In this document: piece by piece, positions 1 to 10,850 of the stretch
Layout: each line of letters starts with the position of its first letter
Numbering within the stretch: position 1 is the stretch's first letter
Assembly: GCA_933228895.1 (NCBI GenBank)
Contig: OW121848.1
Span: forward strand, 160,844,688 to 160,908,687
Direction: 5' to 3'
Source: Platycnemis pennipes
Taxonomy: Eukaryota > Arthropoda > Insecta > Odonata > Platycnemididae
DNA length: 64,000 nucleotides
Notes under the pieces: model-generated
Told to the model about the DNA's origin: nothing
What the model saw: only the letters and a program-made list of their open reading frames with translations
The model's database searches: none
Position numbers and translations under genes: made by a program

Positions 1-770
1 GGGAAGGAGGAGATTAGGGGGTGGCATTGCCGCTCTCGCCTGGAACGGTCCCAAGATTAATGCGGCCGCCCCCCCTACACGGGAAGCGCAAACCCTATCC
101 GGACAGAACGCCCCCCAACTCAGCTCCCCCAAGGGCGAGAGTGTTCCCCCGAAACACTGAATGCTTCGGGAACCTAATGGAAAGGGGGAGCGGCAATCTG
201 CCTCACCCCCTCCTCTAAGCAAACACACCCCCCCCCGCACCCTTGGACGCAGAGGTCGACGGGCGCACGCTCCCCCCCGATGCTCGTTTCTTTCCACGCA
301 CCACGCATCGTACGCCAATATTCAGATAAGACTCATTATCGTCCGAGTCGCAACACCACAATCCTGGAGTGCATACATTTTTATGGTTTTTGATTCGGTG
401 GAGTCGTTCCCCTGCTGGGTGGGGCTGACAGTCATTCAGGCGGTGGGGAGATGCAGGGTCTCTTTCCCCCTTGACGAAAAGGAGTGCGTGTTTTTTCATG
501 AGTTCAATTTTAAGGGTCGTCGCGCGTAATAGTTCCCTTGCAGGGTTGAATGGAAATAATAGTGTTACGCCCAGTGATTTTCCAATCCCCCCTCGGAAAG
601 GTTATCATATTTTTAGGATGATGGCATACTCCTTGAGAATATTACTCTGAATTGCGTAAATGGTGCGTGGTCGCTTTTATTTGGTTAAAGTTTAATCCAT
701 ACCTTTAGCATGTATTCTTTGGTAACGGTCCCTCTGTTTCAATGAAATGCATGTAATTTTTTCTCTGGCT
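1..770. other. Unassigned sequence with a C-rich patch
   Basis: No gene or repeat is recognised. The first 300 bases are C-rich on the + strand, with several runs of seven or more C. The open frames here exist because the C-rich DNA has few stops; their proteins are low-complexity Pro/Arg/Ser. Sequence after about 530 is ordinary AT-rich DNA. Confidence 0.5.
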
Positions 771-774
771 GCGG

Positions 775-850
775 AAGCCGGGTTGGTAACACGCCGGTTT
801 TGCAACCCAAGAGACACGGGTTTGAGCCCAGGGTCGGGCAGGGATGATGT
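775..850 (+). repeat. tRNA-derived SINE-like head
   Basis: A region resembling an internal Pol III promoter: an A-box-like stretch (GCCGGGTTGGTAACACGCCG) followed about 30 bases on by a B-box-like GGGTTTGAGCCC. Spacing fits a tRNA-derived SINE. The cloverleaf is not intact, so a working tRNA gene is unlikely. The 3' limit of the element is not visible. Confidence 0.45.
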
Positions 851-964
851 GTATGTTACAGGATGAGATCAGTGTTAAGCGAAGGCACACAGTGCGATAT
901 AATATTATTGTTTGAGGCAATCACTTTCTGAAGTTTAACTTGGTGGTATTCCATCATAAGAGCA

Positions 965-1141
965 AGAAAAGGCAACTTTTACCGGTACCATTAGATTTAT
1001 TTAAAAAAACACGACCCGGGTTTCGTTGTGGTTTCACATCATCTTTTTTAACCTGAAGATGATGTGAAACCACATCGAAACCCGGGTTGAGTTTTTTAAA
1101 ATAAATCTAATGGTACCTACCAGTAAAAGTTGCCTTTTCTT
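965..1141. repeat. Foldback element (about 80-bp inverted arms)
   Basis: The left arm (965-1045) and right arm (1056-1141) are near-perfect reverse complements around a loop of about 10 bases. Each arm contains CCCGGGTT and GGTTTCACATCATCT or its complement. The small differences between arms suggest an old foldback or compact MITE. No protein is encoded. Confidence 0.75.
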
Positions 1142-1817
1142 CCTCTAGTTGAAGCACCTTAAATCTAATTTTACTACTGTCAAAGGATATTTAAAATTAT
1201 TTCAAAACAAAATTTCCTTTTGTAATATTCATAAGTTTGAAACTATCGAAAAATTTGGAGTGTAGCAATAAAAATCCAACATTTGGATTAAAGTTGCGGT
1301 CACTATTAATTTTTGATTATGACGCGTATGACTCTATAATGGTGTGAGCAGTGCTTGTAGTTCCGCCAACTCTTATTTAGGATTTTTTAATAATTAAAAT
1401 GACGGAAGGATCCGAAATAATAGATTGGGTGGCAGGAAATGTATTTCACTTATTGAGGGATACAAAATGTGAAGGAAGTGTGAATGGAACGAATATTCGT
1501 CGGAGGAAGAAAGTGGATGAGGGAGACTCCGAGGGGGCACTTTGTCCCGCTTTGCGACTTTCGTGAGACGACGCACTTTTGTGAGAGGACAACAGTCATG
1601 GATTCGCGCTGACTACAGCTCGAGATTAGTATTTTCGTTTTGACGATTATGTTGGATGATCAGCACGGGTAGAGTTACAACAAAGGAGAGAGTATGAACC
1701 AAGGAAAAACGGAGCTTCGTGTAACCTTTCAGGTAACCATAAACTTCTTTTTCGGGGGGAGGAACATTTTATTGCAGGTGCCTGCTTGCGTAGCATAATG
1801 TATTTGAGAAACCACGA
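1142..1817. other. Unassigned AT-rich sequence
   Basis: No gene, repeat or RNA is recognised. It runs from the right arm of the foldback to the breakpoint of the LINE B fragment. Confidence 0.5.
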
Positions 1818-2197
1818 CAATGCCATTTTGAATCTATCAGTTCGACAATCTATCTCTCTAATCTTATTTATCTGGTCCAATCTAGCATAATACGCTGGTG
1901 TTTTTAATATGTGCCTAACATCTTCAGTAAAGCTATCCGATTGAAATTTCTCCAATAGATTTAACCTGTACTTTAACCTACGCTCTGAAAATGATTCCCA
2001 CCCTAATTCTTGTATTAATCCTCATACATTACTCAACCTATCGTCACACCTTTTAACGAACCTAGCTTCTCTACGCTGCACACCGTCTAGTTCTCTGATC
2101 AAACCTGATTCATTAGGATCCCATACACTGGCTGCATACTCAAGGTGGGGCCTAACTAGTGAAAAGTAACATCGCTCTTTTGTCTCCCCGTCACACC
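1818..2197 (-). mobile_element. LINE B fragment (C-terminal reverse-transcriptase region)
   Basis: The minus strand reads the C-terminal region of a CR1/L2-like LINE ORF2, ending in the block HILKTPAYYARLDQINKIRE, then DCRTDRFKMA. Upstream pieces correspond to the RPHLEYAASVWDP and VQRR blocks seen in other B copies. The copy is frameshifted and has lost its 3' end: similarity stops at about 1818, right after the FKM block, and the reading frame runs on into unrelated sequence. The 5' break is near 2197. This is a dead fragment. Confidence 0.8.
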
Positions 2198-2204
2198 AGT
2201 GGTT

Positions 2205-2560
2205 CCAGTCAATGCCCCCCCCCCCTCCACCGACGACGCCGTCCCATTCCGGGCGCGTCGGGAGCGGCGGCGGCGCCTCCCTTGTTAGGAGGCGCCCCCT
2301 TGCAAATGGCCGCCCCCACCATCTCCAGCCTGAACGTGCAGCTCACGGCCTCCTCGACAATAAACATCGCCACTCCGCGGCGCATGCATCAAGGATCGCA
2401 CCGCGCAAGATGGCGGAGAGGTTCGGCTCGCCCTCGTGCGGTGGAAAAAAAAAGCCTCCCGCACTGCGCAGCGACGTGTGTCATTCCCGCGGCCACCGGA
2501 CGACCCGCGTCCGTCGATCGATGGGCGGCGGCGAGGGAAGTTTCTTCCTTTGCGCCTCCA
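2205..2560. other. GC-rich island, no gene recognised
   Basis: GC- and CpG-rich stretch with C runs (2215-2230) and GGCGGCGGC-type triplets. Open frames on both strands are low in complexity and have no recognisable domain. It could be a CpG-island-like or promoter-like patch, but nothing shows a transcription start. Confidence 0.35.
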
Positions 2561-2737
2561 GTCTTCCTAAACCATTCCACACAGCTTCCATTTAAAGCGA
2601 TCGATCGTTTTTTTTTCGTTTTCATTTGCAATCTTATCGTATCCGCAACGGTTCTGACATGTTCTCAAAAAAACAATTTTGGACCGTTCATTTTGCACGT
2701 GCATATTTAGCATGTTTAGGTAAGATATCCACTTGCA

Positions 2738-3020
2738 ATGGGGGAGTTTTACTCGGGCCGAAATCGCTGTTTTGTTCACGAAATCGTTTGATGATAAACG
2801 AAAAATGAATTTCAGTGAAAAAATTATCCTTCTAACCACAGCCATTTGCTTATAAATAAAAAATTAATATAGGCAAAAGGTGACGCCCACTGAAAAAGCT
2901 TCGTGAAAGATATCTACGTCATTCACTTCCAGTCCTCGACTGTTTCGAGGTAGAACGGGAAGGGGGCGGAGGTGGGGAGTGGAGGACTGCCTTAAAGAGA
3001 TCCTGTCGTATCCTGAAAAT
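2738..3020 (+). mobile_element. MITE family C, left part (C1)
   Basis: Begins with the family C terminus (AATGGGGG, then a variant of CGTTTACTCGG) and follows the internal sequence of the complete copies: the ACGAAATCGTT block, the TGAATTT(C/T)AGTGAAAAAATTA block, and GGTGACGCCCAC. It fades after GATCCTGTCGTATCCTG. The right half and its inverted terminus are missing. It shares a variant middle section with C6, so these two may form a subfamily. Confidence 0.75.
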
Positions 3021-4023
3021 AGCCTAAAACAACTGGAAAACATAATATTTTCGTATACATTTTGGTGTGAATAAAAGTGTGTAAAAAATGTTAAACTTAA
3101 GTTCATTTGTAAAAGTCCAGAATGAGAGGTACTGCGATAGGCATGTTGCTAACGCTACAGGTTCATAATTCATATTGTGAGGCATAGGGAATGGTCATCG
3201 CCTGTGACCTAAAATTGTATTTCAGAGTCCTTAAGCACTGGTAAACATGTATTAATAATCACCTATGACAGTTCTCAAAGCTCGGAAAGTCTTATTCGTA
3301 GAGTATGGTATTAATCGTTTTCTAACCTATAGTAGATTTTATGATGTTAAAGTAACTGAATATAGATGTTCCTCTGATACTAGATGTGAGGCCCACCACA
3401 TTAAATTTTGTCAGGAACACCAATTTCTATTTTTTTATGCATCGTTGATATAGGTACCACAGAGAATAGTAAACTGCCTTTTTTTCTGACGACGCACTTT
3501 TATAAGGCGATTTTTCAATTGGCATTGGATTGGTCATAGACAGTTTTTGTGAAAGGTTTGAAAGTATGAATCACACTGCTTTGATTGCAAATTTACACAC
3601 CATCTATCAATTGTTTCGGATATTCTTGTGTACATGAATTCTTTTGTGCGTGGATTACCTATTTTTGTATATTTTTTATCTCAGCCATGATATCGGGTCG
3701 AATATCTGTCTCCTGATGGTTTATAACTGTAACTTTACTATTGATGAAAATGCCGATAAATAATTATGTTTGAAGGATTGCCAATTATTTTAATTCAGAC
3801 TTTTACATGCATCAAATATTTGTAAATATGGAAAAAATTTTACAATAAAAAACCTTGTCGCAACGCAATACCACAATGTTTCCTCAGAACAAGTTTAATC
3901 TATAATTAATACTTATCTTTAAGCCAAACATCACCACACTTCCAGGATTGCGAACATTCATACCTATGTCACCCGTTGAAATGTACAATAGCAGGAATTT
4001 ACTACAGGAAAAAATTGATGTTA
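3021..4023. other. Unassigned AT-rich sequence
   Basis: Nothing recognisable on either strand: no long open frame, no repeat shared with the rest of the window, no RNA. Confidence 0.5.
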
Positions 4024-4092
4024 ACCTGGACTTGAACTCGCAACTCCCTTATTTCCGGCCAGGCACTTTGCCAATCAAGCAAAGAAGGTGAT
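4024..4092 (-). repeat. tRNA-derived SINE-like head
   Basis: On the minus strand an A-box-like TGCTTGATTGGCAAAGTGCC is followed by a strong B-box-like GCGAGTTCAAGTCC at tRNA-like spacing. The GGCCGGAAAT block between them recurs in the + strand copy at 4340-4408, so both probably belong to one SINE family in opposite orientation. Confidence 0.55.
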
Positions 4093-4339
4093 GGGACTCC
4101 GAGAACTCCCTTACTAAACTCCCCTTTCCAATTCAGAGGGTGAATCTACTTAGGTACCCGCGGTTACTTCGTTATACTCTAATAACCTAAACCTTAGTTA
4201 ACCTTAGTGTTTATAGTTGGCCTTAACCTCGTGGTTGGTGGCGCTGTGACCACGACAACGGCTTGTCTGTGACATTTGTATGTACGGCAAGCCGATATCA
4301 TTTTGCTATTTAGGCCTATAGAGTTTCAAATGGGAGAAG

Positions 4340-4408
4340 GAAGCCTTGGTGGCTTAAGTGGTAAAGCACGTGGCCGGAAAATCAGGGACTTCAAGGGATC
4401 AATAACCA
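4340..4408 (+). repeat. tRNA-derived SINE-like head, degenerate
   Basis: An A-box-like TGGCTTAAGTGGTAAAGCAC and the GGCCGGAAA block match the minus-strand copy at 4024-4092. The B-box region is worn (TTCAAGGGATCAATAACC). It lies about 250 bases from its sister in inverted orientation. Confidence 0.4.
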
Positions 4409-5072
4409 GTTAAGGTAGATTGATTCCTTGGGTAAATTCTGCTAAGTCGACACACTTACCCAACCATCCTTTGTTGTGCACCGCGCAAAAGCGCGGCGTT
4501 TGAATCGCAGCCGCAAAGTACGCAGTCTTTCCTCGTAAGCGCGAGTGCTGTTCTGCGACACATGCAGTGAGTAGGGCATGGTGCTGAGTGCGAGCCTTTT
4601 AAAAGGGGAACAGAGCCTTCGAGAATGGCGGATTTCGCCTTAGTTGGGAATTGAGATTTTCTAATCTGGGAACTTGACCTGAGACGATGTTGGCGCCCGT
4701 GTTCATCCCGCGGTCGAAGAAACTCCTGCCGCCAAGATGCTCAAAGAACTCCACCGGTCGCGAAAAGTGTTAATCGGAGGACCTGGGGAGCGTTCCGTTA
4801 ACTCGAATTCCAGATTTCAACACAAAACTATACCCATAAACGTCATTGATCGTAAAGGCCGTTTTACACGTTCGTCGTCCCGAGTCACGAAGAGTCGGAT
4901 CATTTTGCGGATCATTTCGTTCACAATCGGTCGTCACATATTTGCCGACGAGCCGGCGCTGAAATCCCGGTGGGCCTGTCTCAAAGCTGCGATAGTAGCG
5001 GACGACGTGTTGATCTTTTTCGCGCGGAATGCAATGGTGAGAACGCACGTAATTCTACCTAATGAGTAATCT
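4409..5072. other. Unassigned sequence
   Basis: No gene recognised. Overlapping open frames at 4737-5069 (+) and 4770-5048 (-) share the same bases and have no domain I can name. Confidence 0.45.
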
Positions 5073-5856
5073 TCATCTACATCTACATAATACCCTGCAA
5101 GAATGATGACGAGGATCTTTATTCCCCAATTCCTTCCATTCCTATCCTTATACCTTTCCTCCCGGTCTGTAACCACCCATGTACCCTGCAAGCCACCACA
5201 AAGGTGTGTGGCAGGGGGTGATTTCTCACCGAACATGCACTACATATCATGCATAAAAAAGGAATAGTATTTATATACTAGAGAGAACTTCACTATTTAA
5301 AAAAGATAGAAATTGCAAAGCAAACATGCAAAAACATTCTGTTAGTAGGGTTAGCTTTAAGTACGCATACCAACATGCAGCTACCAATGCTATTCATTGC
5401 TACTCTCTGATAGGACATATTTACCGTTATTCGTATCTCTAATTGTTCGAGGGAAAAAGGACATTTTGAATCTATCAGTTCGGCAATCAATTTCTCTAAT
5501 TTTATGAATATGGTCCAGTCTGCCATAGTAAGTTGGGGTTCGTAAAATATTTTTAACATCATCACTGAAAATATAGTCTTGGAATTTGTTTAAGAGATTA
5601 TGTGTAAATTTCATCCTGCGGTCTGACAATGATTCCCATTTTAATTCATTTAATAGACTGGTTACGCTAATAAGGTTATCGTACCGTCCCTTTACAAATC
5701 TTGCCGATCTTTGCTGCATACGTTCAAGTTTGTTATTTATACCGATTTCCTAGGGATCCCATACACTGGCATCATATTCCGAACGAGGTCTAACAAGGAA
5801 AAAGCAGCTGATTTCTCGTACATGATCGTCACATTTACCCAATAATCTTTTGATGA
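5073..5856 (-). mobile_element. LINE A copy, 5'-truncated (A1)
   Basis: Minus-strand CR1/L2-like LINE. The C-terminal ORF2 region (5719 down to 5390) contains ARFVKGRYDNLI, WESLSDRRMKF and ILRTPTYYGRLDHIHKIREI, and ends near FFPRTIRDTNNGKYV. A 3' UTR follows with the CCCTGC...GCAGGG hairpin and a TAGATG-type tail at 5073-5090. An 80-bp foreign segment (5102-5181), flanked by an 11-bp direct repeat, splits the tail. Similarity to other A copies ends near 5856, the 5' truncation point. Confidence 0.85.
5091..5192. repeat. 80-bp insertion flanked by 11-bp direct repeats
   Basis: TACCCTGCAAG occurs at 5091-5101 and again at 5182-5192. In other LINE A copies it occurs once at this place. The 80 bases between are pyrimidine-rich and unrelated to LINE A. 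This is the pattern of an insertion with target-site duplication. Confidence 0.65.
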
Positions 5857-6255
5857 ATTCTTTTCATGAAATCTTTTCATGTCTCCGGTACGTACGATAT
5901 GAGCCGAATATCTTTCCACTTTACAGGATCGCCCCCTGCTCTCGGGTCCTTTTCCGACTCCCCGTGCCGTGGCCAGGTGAAGGCCGTCCTGTTGGAAGTG
6001 GGCTCGAAACGAGGGGACCGTGGCCCCATCGGCCCAATCAAGCCGAGACGTTGTCCTCCGTTCCGTGAACGGTGCTCAACCCTCTCACCACTGTCCTGAC
6101 ACCACTTCATCCCTATCCCTGGGCCCAACCTTCGACCTCTACCGCGGCTGAAAGGGCCGTGTCATCGTCTGCTGCGACGTTGTCTTATTCCGTGTCCAAA
6201 CCAAAGGCACGTCGTCCCACCCTCCGTCACCCTTGGCGAGAGGGGCGCAGGCTCC
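5857..6255. other. Unassigned sequence
   Basis: Moderately GC-rich, no gene or repeat recognised. It runs into the pyrimidine tract. Confidence 0.4.
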
Positions 6256-6700
6256 TCCCCGGGAAAAATAGCTCCACGCCTCCCCCACCCCCTCTTTCAA
6301 TCGCCACCCCCCTCCTGCTCCTCCCCTCCCCCCCACCGCCTCAATTTACAGCCCCCGTTTTCTTTTATCTCTGCTCCAATATGAACCCTCTTCTCCCCCC
6401 ACCTCTCGTGTGTCGCTCCGAGGGGTGGGAAATTGAATCTCTCCTCCCCTCCCCCCCTCGCCTCGTGATTCACGCCGTCCCTCCCCCCCCCCCCTCGCAC
6501 CCGGACGAGCGCAACCCCAACCCTCCGCACCCCCCCCCCCCCTCACTTTTTCATTCTCCCGAAATCTCTTTACGCCTTCGCACCCCCCCCAACCCCTCTC
6601 CAAACGGCTGCTCTTAGCCCGCACTCAATTATTTCCACCCCTCCACGACTCCCTCCCCCCCCCTTATCTCTCTCCCACCCTCTCTCTTTCACTTCTCCCC
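6256..6700. repeat. Long pyrimidine-rich tract
   Basis: About 450 bases in which the + strand is strongly C/T-biased, with many runs of 6-12 C, so the minus strand is G/A-rich. Open frames here (Pro/Ser/His-rich on +, Gly/Arg/Glu-rich on -) follow from composition. Such mirror-like tracts can form H-DNA or G-quadruplexes, but that is inference. Confidence 0.65.
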
Positions 6701-7299
6701 TCCGTATCCCATTTCAATTTTCCCTTTCTCGCCCATCGCACCAATCCGTCACTCTCCCGCTCTGTATTATCAAAGGGGAAGATTGTCGTCGCATTTTTCC
6801 CCGAATGATTTTCCAGCGCCTCTCCTAAACTACGCCCTCCTTTCCTTCTTTTGAAGAATGTCAGCGACATTGAGGGACAAGATCGCGTTTCAGACTTTGA
6901 TGAAGTGATATTCAGTAATACTGTTTAGAAAAACCTTTTAAATATTTCTTGCCCCTCTCCGTTCAGACTCTCTTCACGTAATTTTGAACAGCATCAATCT
7001 TTATCAAGAAACCAACTAAAATCATGCGTCTGCGCAAATGTTTTTGCTTGCGACGCATTTCGGTGGCGTGCGTCATTATCATGGGAATAAACATGAGCTT
7101 GATTGATCAGCATTAGGAGAGTAAGTGGTTGGGAAGGGGATTTGGGGTTGACGAGGAGGGAAAGTCGTTATCTTCTCTTTTCCGTGTTCAACTCGATAAA
7201 CCAATAGTCATTGAAATGCTGCTCTTTCACGTATTCCTTGTCCAGATTTTAGAACATCTCCCGTTACTATCAGTACAAGTATCAGTAAAATCAGAAAGT
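6701..7299. other. Unassigned sequence
   Basis: No gene or repeat recognised. The pyrimidine bias fades across the first 150 bases. Confidence 0.4.
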
Positions 7300-8062
7300 G
7301 GCAGTAAATCCCTTAAATACTATAGATACTAACAATCTAGTTGCATGAGACCCTATAGTTGCTTGTTTGCATGTCAATACTGCATGCTTGGTGATCTTAA
7401 TATATAGATATTTTTTTAATGCTCAAAACTCATACATATAATTATACAATAAATGAATACTTGAACTTTAGGTAGCTTACAAGGGAAATCCTGAAAAAAG
7501 CTACCATCAGATACAAAAGTGTTAGAATTCAAGTACTGACCATTCAAAAACAAGGCGTAATGAATATATAAAAAATATAAAAATTAACAAAATGTAGCCA
7601 AAGAATGTGTATAAATTGACATAACAAAGAGTGGCACATAACATTGAAGAATGACAGTTTTCCAAACATATACTTTCCTGTATATATAGTTTTCTGCACA
7701 TTTATATATATGTAGAACATATAGTTTTCTGTACATTCATAGATAATTTGTTATGAATAAACCATAGTCTTAGGGAGTGTAAGTCAGTTTGCACATCATA
7801 TCTTAGACGTTCTCATGTAAAATTACTGTAACATAGTGCAAAATTATCCGCAAGGGCATTAACCTGACCACGAAAGTCGTGGCAACAAAAGTCATTAATA
7901 TGTAACAAAAACAATACAGGGCCTAGGACTGAACCCTGAGGTACACTAGAGGCACACTAGAGGCAATATATATAAAATCACTGTAACTTCTTCACCCCCT
8001 GCCACACACCCTCGCGGTGGCTTGCAGGGTATCATGTAGATGTTGATACATATAGATGTAAC
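7300..8062 (+). mobile_element. LINE B 3' UTR, split by an insertion (B2)
   Basis: The 3' UTR of LINE B appears in two parts. The first (7300-7397) has the CTATAGATACTAACAATCTA and TTGCATGAGACCC blocks and ends at CTTGGTGATCTT. The second (7988-8062) resumes with CTTCACCCCCTGCCACACAC, the hairpin and a worn GTAGATG tail. In uninterrupted B copies (29461-29618, 57965-58128) these parts are adjacent, so 7398-7987 is foreign sequence. Confidence 0.75.
7398..7987 (-). mobile_element. Insert within LINE B carrying a reverse-transcriptase fragment
   Basis: About 590 bases interrupt the LINE B 3' UTR. On the minus strand 7948-7825 reads VPQGSVLGPVLFLLHINDF and then ALADNFALCY, matching LINE reverse-transcriptase motif B and the motif C region. 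Motif C is changed: ADNF stands where ADD is expected, so the catalytic site is damaged. The rest of the insert is AT-rich and unassigned. The LINE clade is not resolved. Confidence 0.65.
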
Positions 8063-9296
8063 TTTCATGTGGTGGATTATCCATGGAAGTAGAAAAATAT
8101 GGAGACTAAGAGCCAAGTAAGCACCCAGATAGTAGGTACATTGCTTCTATGAAAAAGTGGACATTTTATCGATGCACCAAATTAGTGCTGACCGTGAGAT
8201 GGCAAACAATGGCTTTGGCGGTGCAATACTCGGAGCACCTAAGGACCTGAGTTTACTGCTGGATTACAATTGGGAGAAGTGAGTTTTCCTGGGGATCTTA
8301 AGCAGGCTCTCGTCAGGGAAAGAGAGCAGGAGGTGTGGGGAAGCACTCTGCAAAGCTGTCAAAGGTGCCGAAGGGCTCCTCACGAGCCTCGTTTCCGGGC
8401 GAAACGCTCCGTGGGAAATGACATCCCATTTCACATCATCTTCAATTTTTTTTCCAGAAAAGCGTCTTGGGAGACATTAGGCCCTCCTTATTTCCAGCGG
8501 TTGGTGCGCCAATGCCTCCTTTGATGGCGACCATCTCTCGCGTTATTGCGGAGATGCCTCGATTGATCGACCCCCCCCCCCCCCTCACCCCAGCATCCTT
8601 CCCCCCCACCCTCCTCTTCCACCCCCTCATCTTCTCTCTCTCCTCGCCTCGCCATTTTTTGTTTCCGGATCCACCGAAGAAAGTCAATTTGTGTGACTGC
8701 TCAAGTTAGATTCATATCCTCATGGTACTTCCTTCTTATGAGTTGTTTCAACAACACCTTTCGATACATAAAAATCTATATCAGTCAGTATGAGCTTAAA
8801 ATAATTTCACAACCCCTCGTACGGTAGGTATCGTGTGTTTGTGCGTGTGTTCTAAAGGGGCCCATTCGGCTCCTCACAACACGTCTCCTCTAATACAACC
8901 GCTGATATTGGTCGAGCTTGGAGTATTTCATTCCTCTGCTTATGTTTGCTCCTCGTTGGAGTGGAGAGGATCAGGCCCAGAGCAATCTTTCAACCAAATA
9001 GCCTTTAGCAGAGAGAGGAGCTGCTCGAAACGTCGACGCGTCCATCTGCCATCCCGTAGGCCTTTCTGAGCATGCAACGCAACGTTTTGTCCGGGGTTTC
9101 ACTCTGCTTCCTTTATAATTTTTACACCATAAATTAGACTCCTTCCTTTACTTTGTAGCAGTCCATTTTGAGTGTCAGTCATTCCTTTCCGTAAATATCT
9201 CTCTCCAGCCCAATATACCAGCGGAATCCGCGGAATACCAGCAATGACACGCATGAAGGAAATATAAATTTCTGTGGCAATATGTGATATCCATTG
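8063..9296. other. Unassigned sequence with a C tract
   Basis: No gene recognised. 8565-8652 is a C/T-rich tract with a run of about 14 C. Open frames across it (for example 8467-8709) are compositional. Confidence 0.45.
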
Positions 9297-9425
9297 GTTC
9301 TGAGGTTTCCGCGGCGTTTCTCAACACTGGTAGCGGCTTTCGGGCGTTTCTCCGCGTAGTGTTGTGTCAAGGCAACGACAGTTTCTCCAGCCATCCTGCT
9401 GGCGTCTTCAGGTCAGAAGTGTTGA
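9297..9425 (-). repeat. Repeat family F copy with hammerhead-like motif
   Basis: Shares two blocks with 57012-57172: TGAGGTTTCCGCG(G/A)CGTTT and the CGGCTTTCGGGCG stretch. The minus strand has CTGAAGA (9411-9405), a GCCAGC/GCTGGA-type hairpin, then GAAAC (9385-9381). This CTGANGA-hairpin-GAAA order resembles the conserved core of hammerhead ribozymes known from Penelope-like elements. The full three-stem fold is not proven. Confidence 0.45.
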
Positions 9426-10551
9426 TGCCTCGAAATTGGCCGTCTTATATAGGGGCTTGGGTGTCGTAGGTCCATCGTGTCATCCAGCCTATAGTGTCAT
9501 AGGATATTCATATCTTATCATCTTTGGGAGATCTTCCGAGTCTCCCGAGTGGAAGAATTTTTTTCATTACCTGTGATGAGATGTTACAGATCAATGTATC
9601 TCTGTTTAGTGATGTCAAAAGAGGAGTCAGTTTTCCTTCATGCACATACCTATCACTCTGGCACGGGCCTAAGTGAGGTTGACTACCAGCGGGGGTGAGA
9701 GGGATCCCATCCCTCTCGACGCCATCGCTAGGGTGATGACATCCTTGGAGACGAGGCCACCCTTTTGAAGTGGCGGCCGCCTCCCCCTCGCTCGCCTGGA
9801 TATTGCGCGGATCTCTGCATCCCCCCATCCTCCACCCTCGCTTTCGATTATTTCGGCAGCCCCCTCAACCCACCCCAACCTCCCTCACCCCCCCCGCGCT
9901 CCCCCTGCCGCTCTCCTCAATTTCTCTTCAATCTCTTTCTTCCTTTCCGGCGAGCGCAGCCAATGGCGCTAGACCACGCCCTCCCCCCTCCCTCCCTCCC
10001 CCTCACTCCCCTCCCCCTCGTTTCGCGATGGAGATCGACGCGGGGGTGGGGGGTGTGTGGTTCGCGCTTACATGTCACTCGGGGCCGGCGCGCGCGCTTC
10101 AAGGGCCCCGACAGGGCCGGAACGAATGGCTGCCGGCGCGAGTAGGTACTGTAGCGAGAGGGTAGTGAGCCAGGAATGCAAGGAATGTATCGGCCCCGTG
10201 GTCTTCTACGGAATTAATAGGACTGCTTCCTCTGCGGACGTGAAAGAAAGAGTCTGATCCCGGTACAACGCCTGATTGGTTCAGGCTATTGATTTTTCTG
10301 CTTTGAGGTAATGGTTTACAGAAATACGGCCGAAACCGTGGAATATTTTTTAAAAAATCAGGCATTTCATTTGGCTAATCCTAACTCTATACAGTATAGG
10401 AGCTCAGTGTTCAATTATTATATCATTGTACAAAATAGGTACTTTATCAATAAAGCTAAAATTGGTACTTCATCCATCAGCCTATCAGAATTTTCACGAG
10501 GTTACCGAGTCGCACACACGAAACACTCATCGCCTTCCCGCAAATCTATGG
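9426..10551. other. Unassigned sequence with C-rich tract
   Basis: 9770-10025 is C/T-rich on the + strand. The open frames there (9765-10145, 9770-10165) overlap each other in different frames and are Pro/Arg/Ser-rich, so composition explains them. No gene is supported. Confidence 0.45.
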
Positions 10552-10850
10552 TATGAACTGGTGAAACCCTACTGGACTTCCATTTTTTCCGATTAAGATA
10601 TTAAGGCTATCATATAAATATTATAATGGCATTGAAAGCGATTACCATCATGCTGAGAAGCAACACACTAAGCGCAATAGAGGCCGGGAGCACATGAGAG
10701 GAAGAGGCCAAAGAATGGACAGCATGCTAGACTTAGTTCGGCTGTATTGTGAACTGAACTACGGATCCAGCCTTTAAAACTGGGTATGTAAATATCCTTG
10801 GCTCTGAGGTGGAAATAGGTACTAGATTTTTAGGGTTTCACCAGTTCATA
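10552..10850. mobile_element. MITE with perfect 20-bp terminal inverted repeats
   Basis: TATGAACTGGTGAAACCCTA occurs at 10552-10571 and in exact reverse complement at 10831-10850, giving a 299-bp element. The outermost bases are TA, which would fit a Tc1/mariner-type element with a TA target duplication (element proper 10554-10848). There is no coding capacity, so it is non-autonomous. Confidence 0.75.

Noticed and set aside
6072..6617. A 181-codon Pro/Ser-rich frame
   Set aside because: It follows from the C/T tract having few stop codons; there is no family resemblance.
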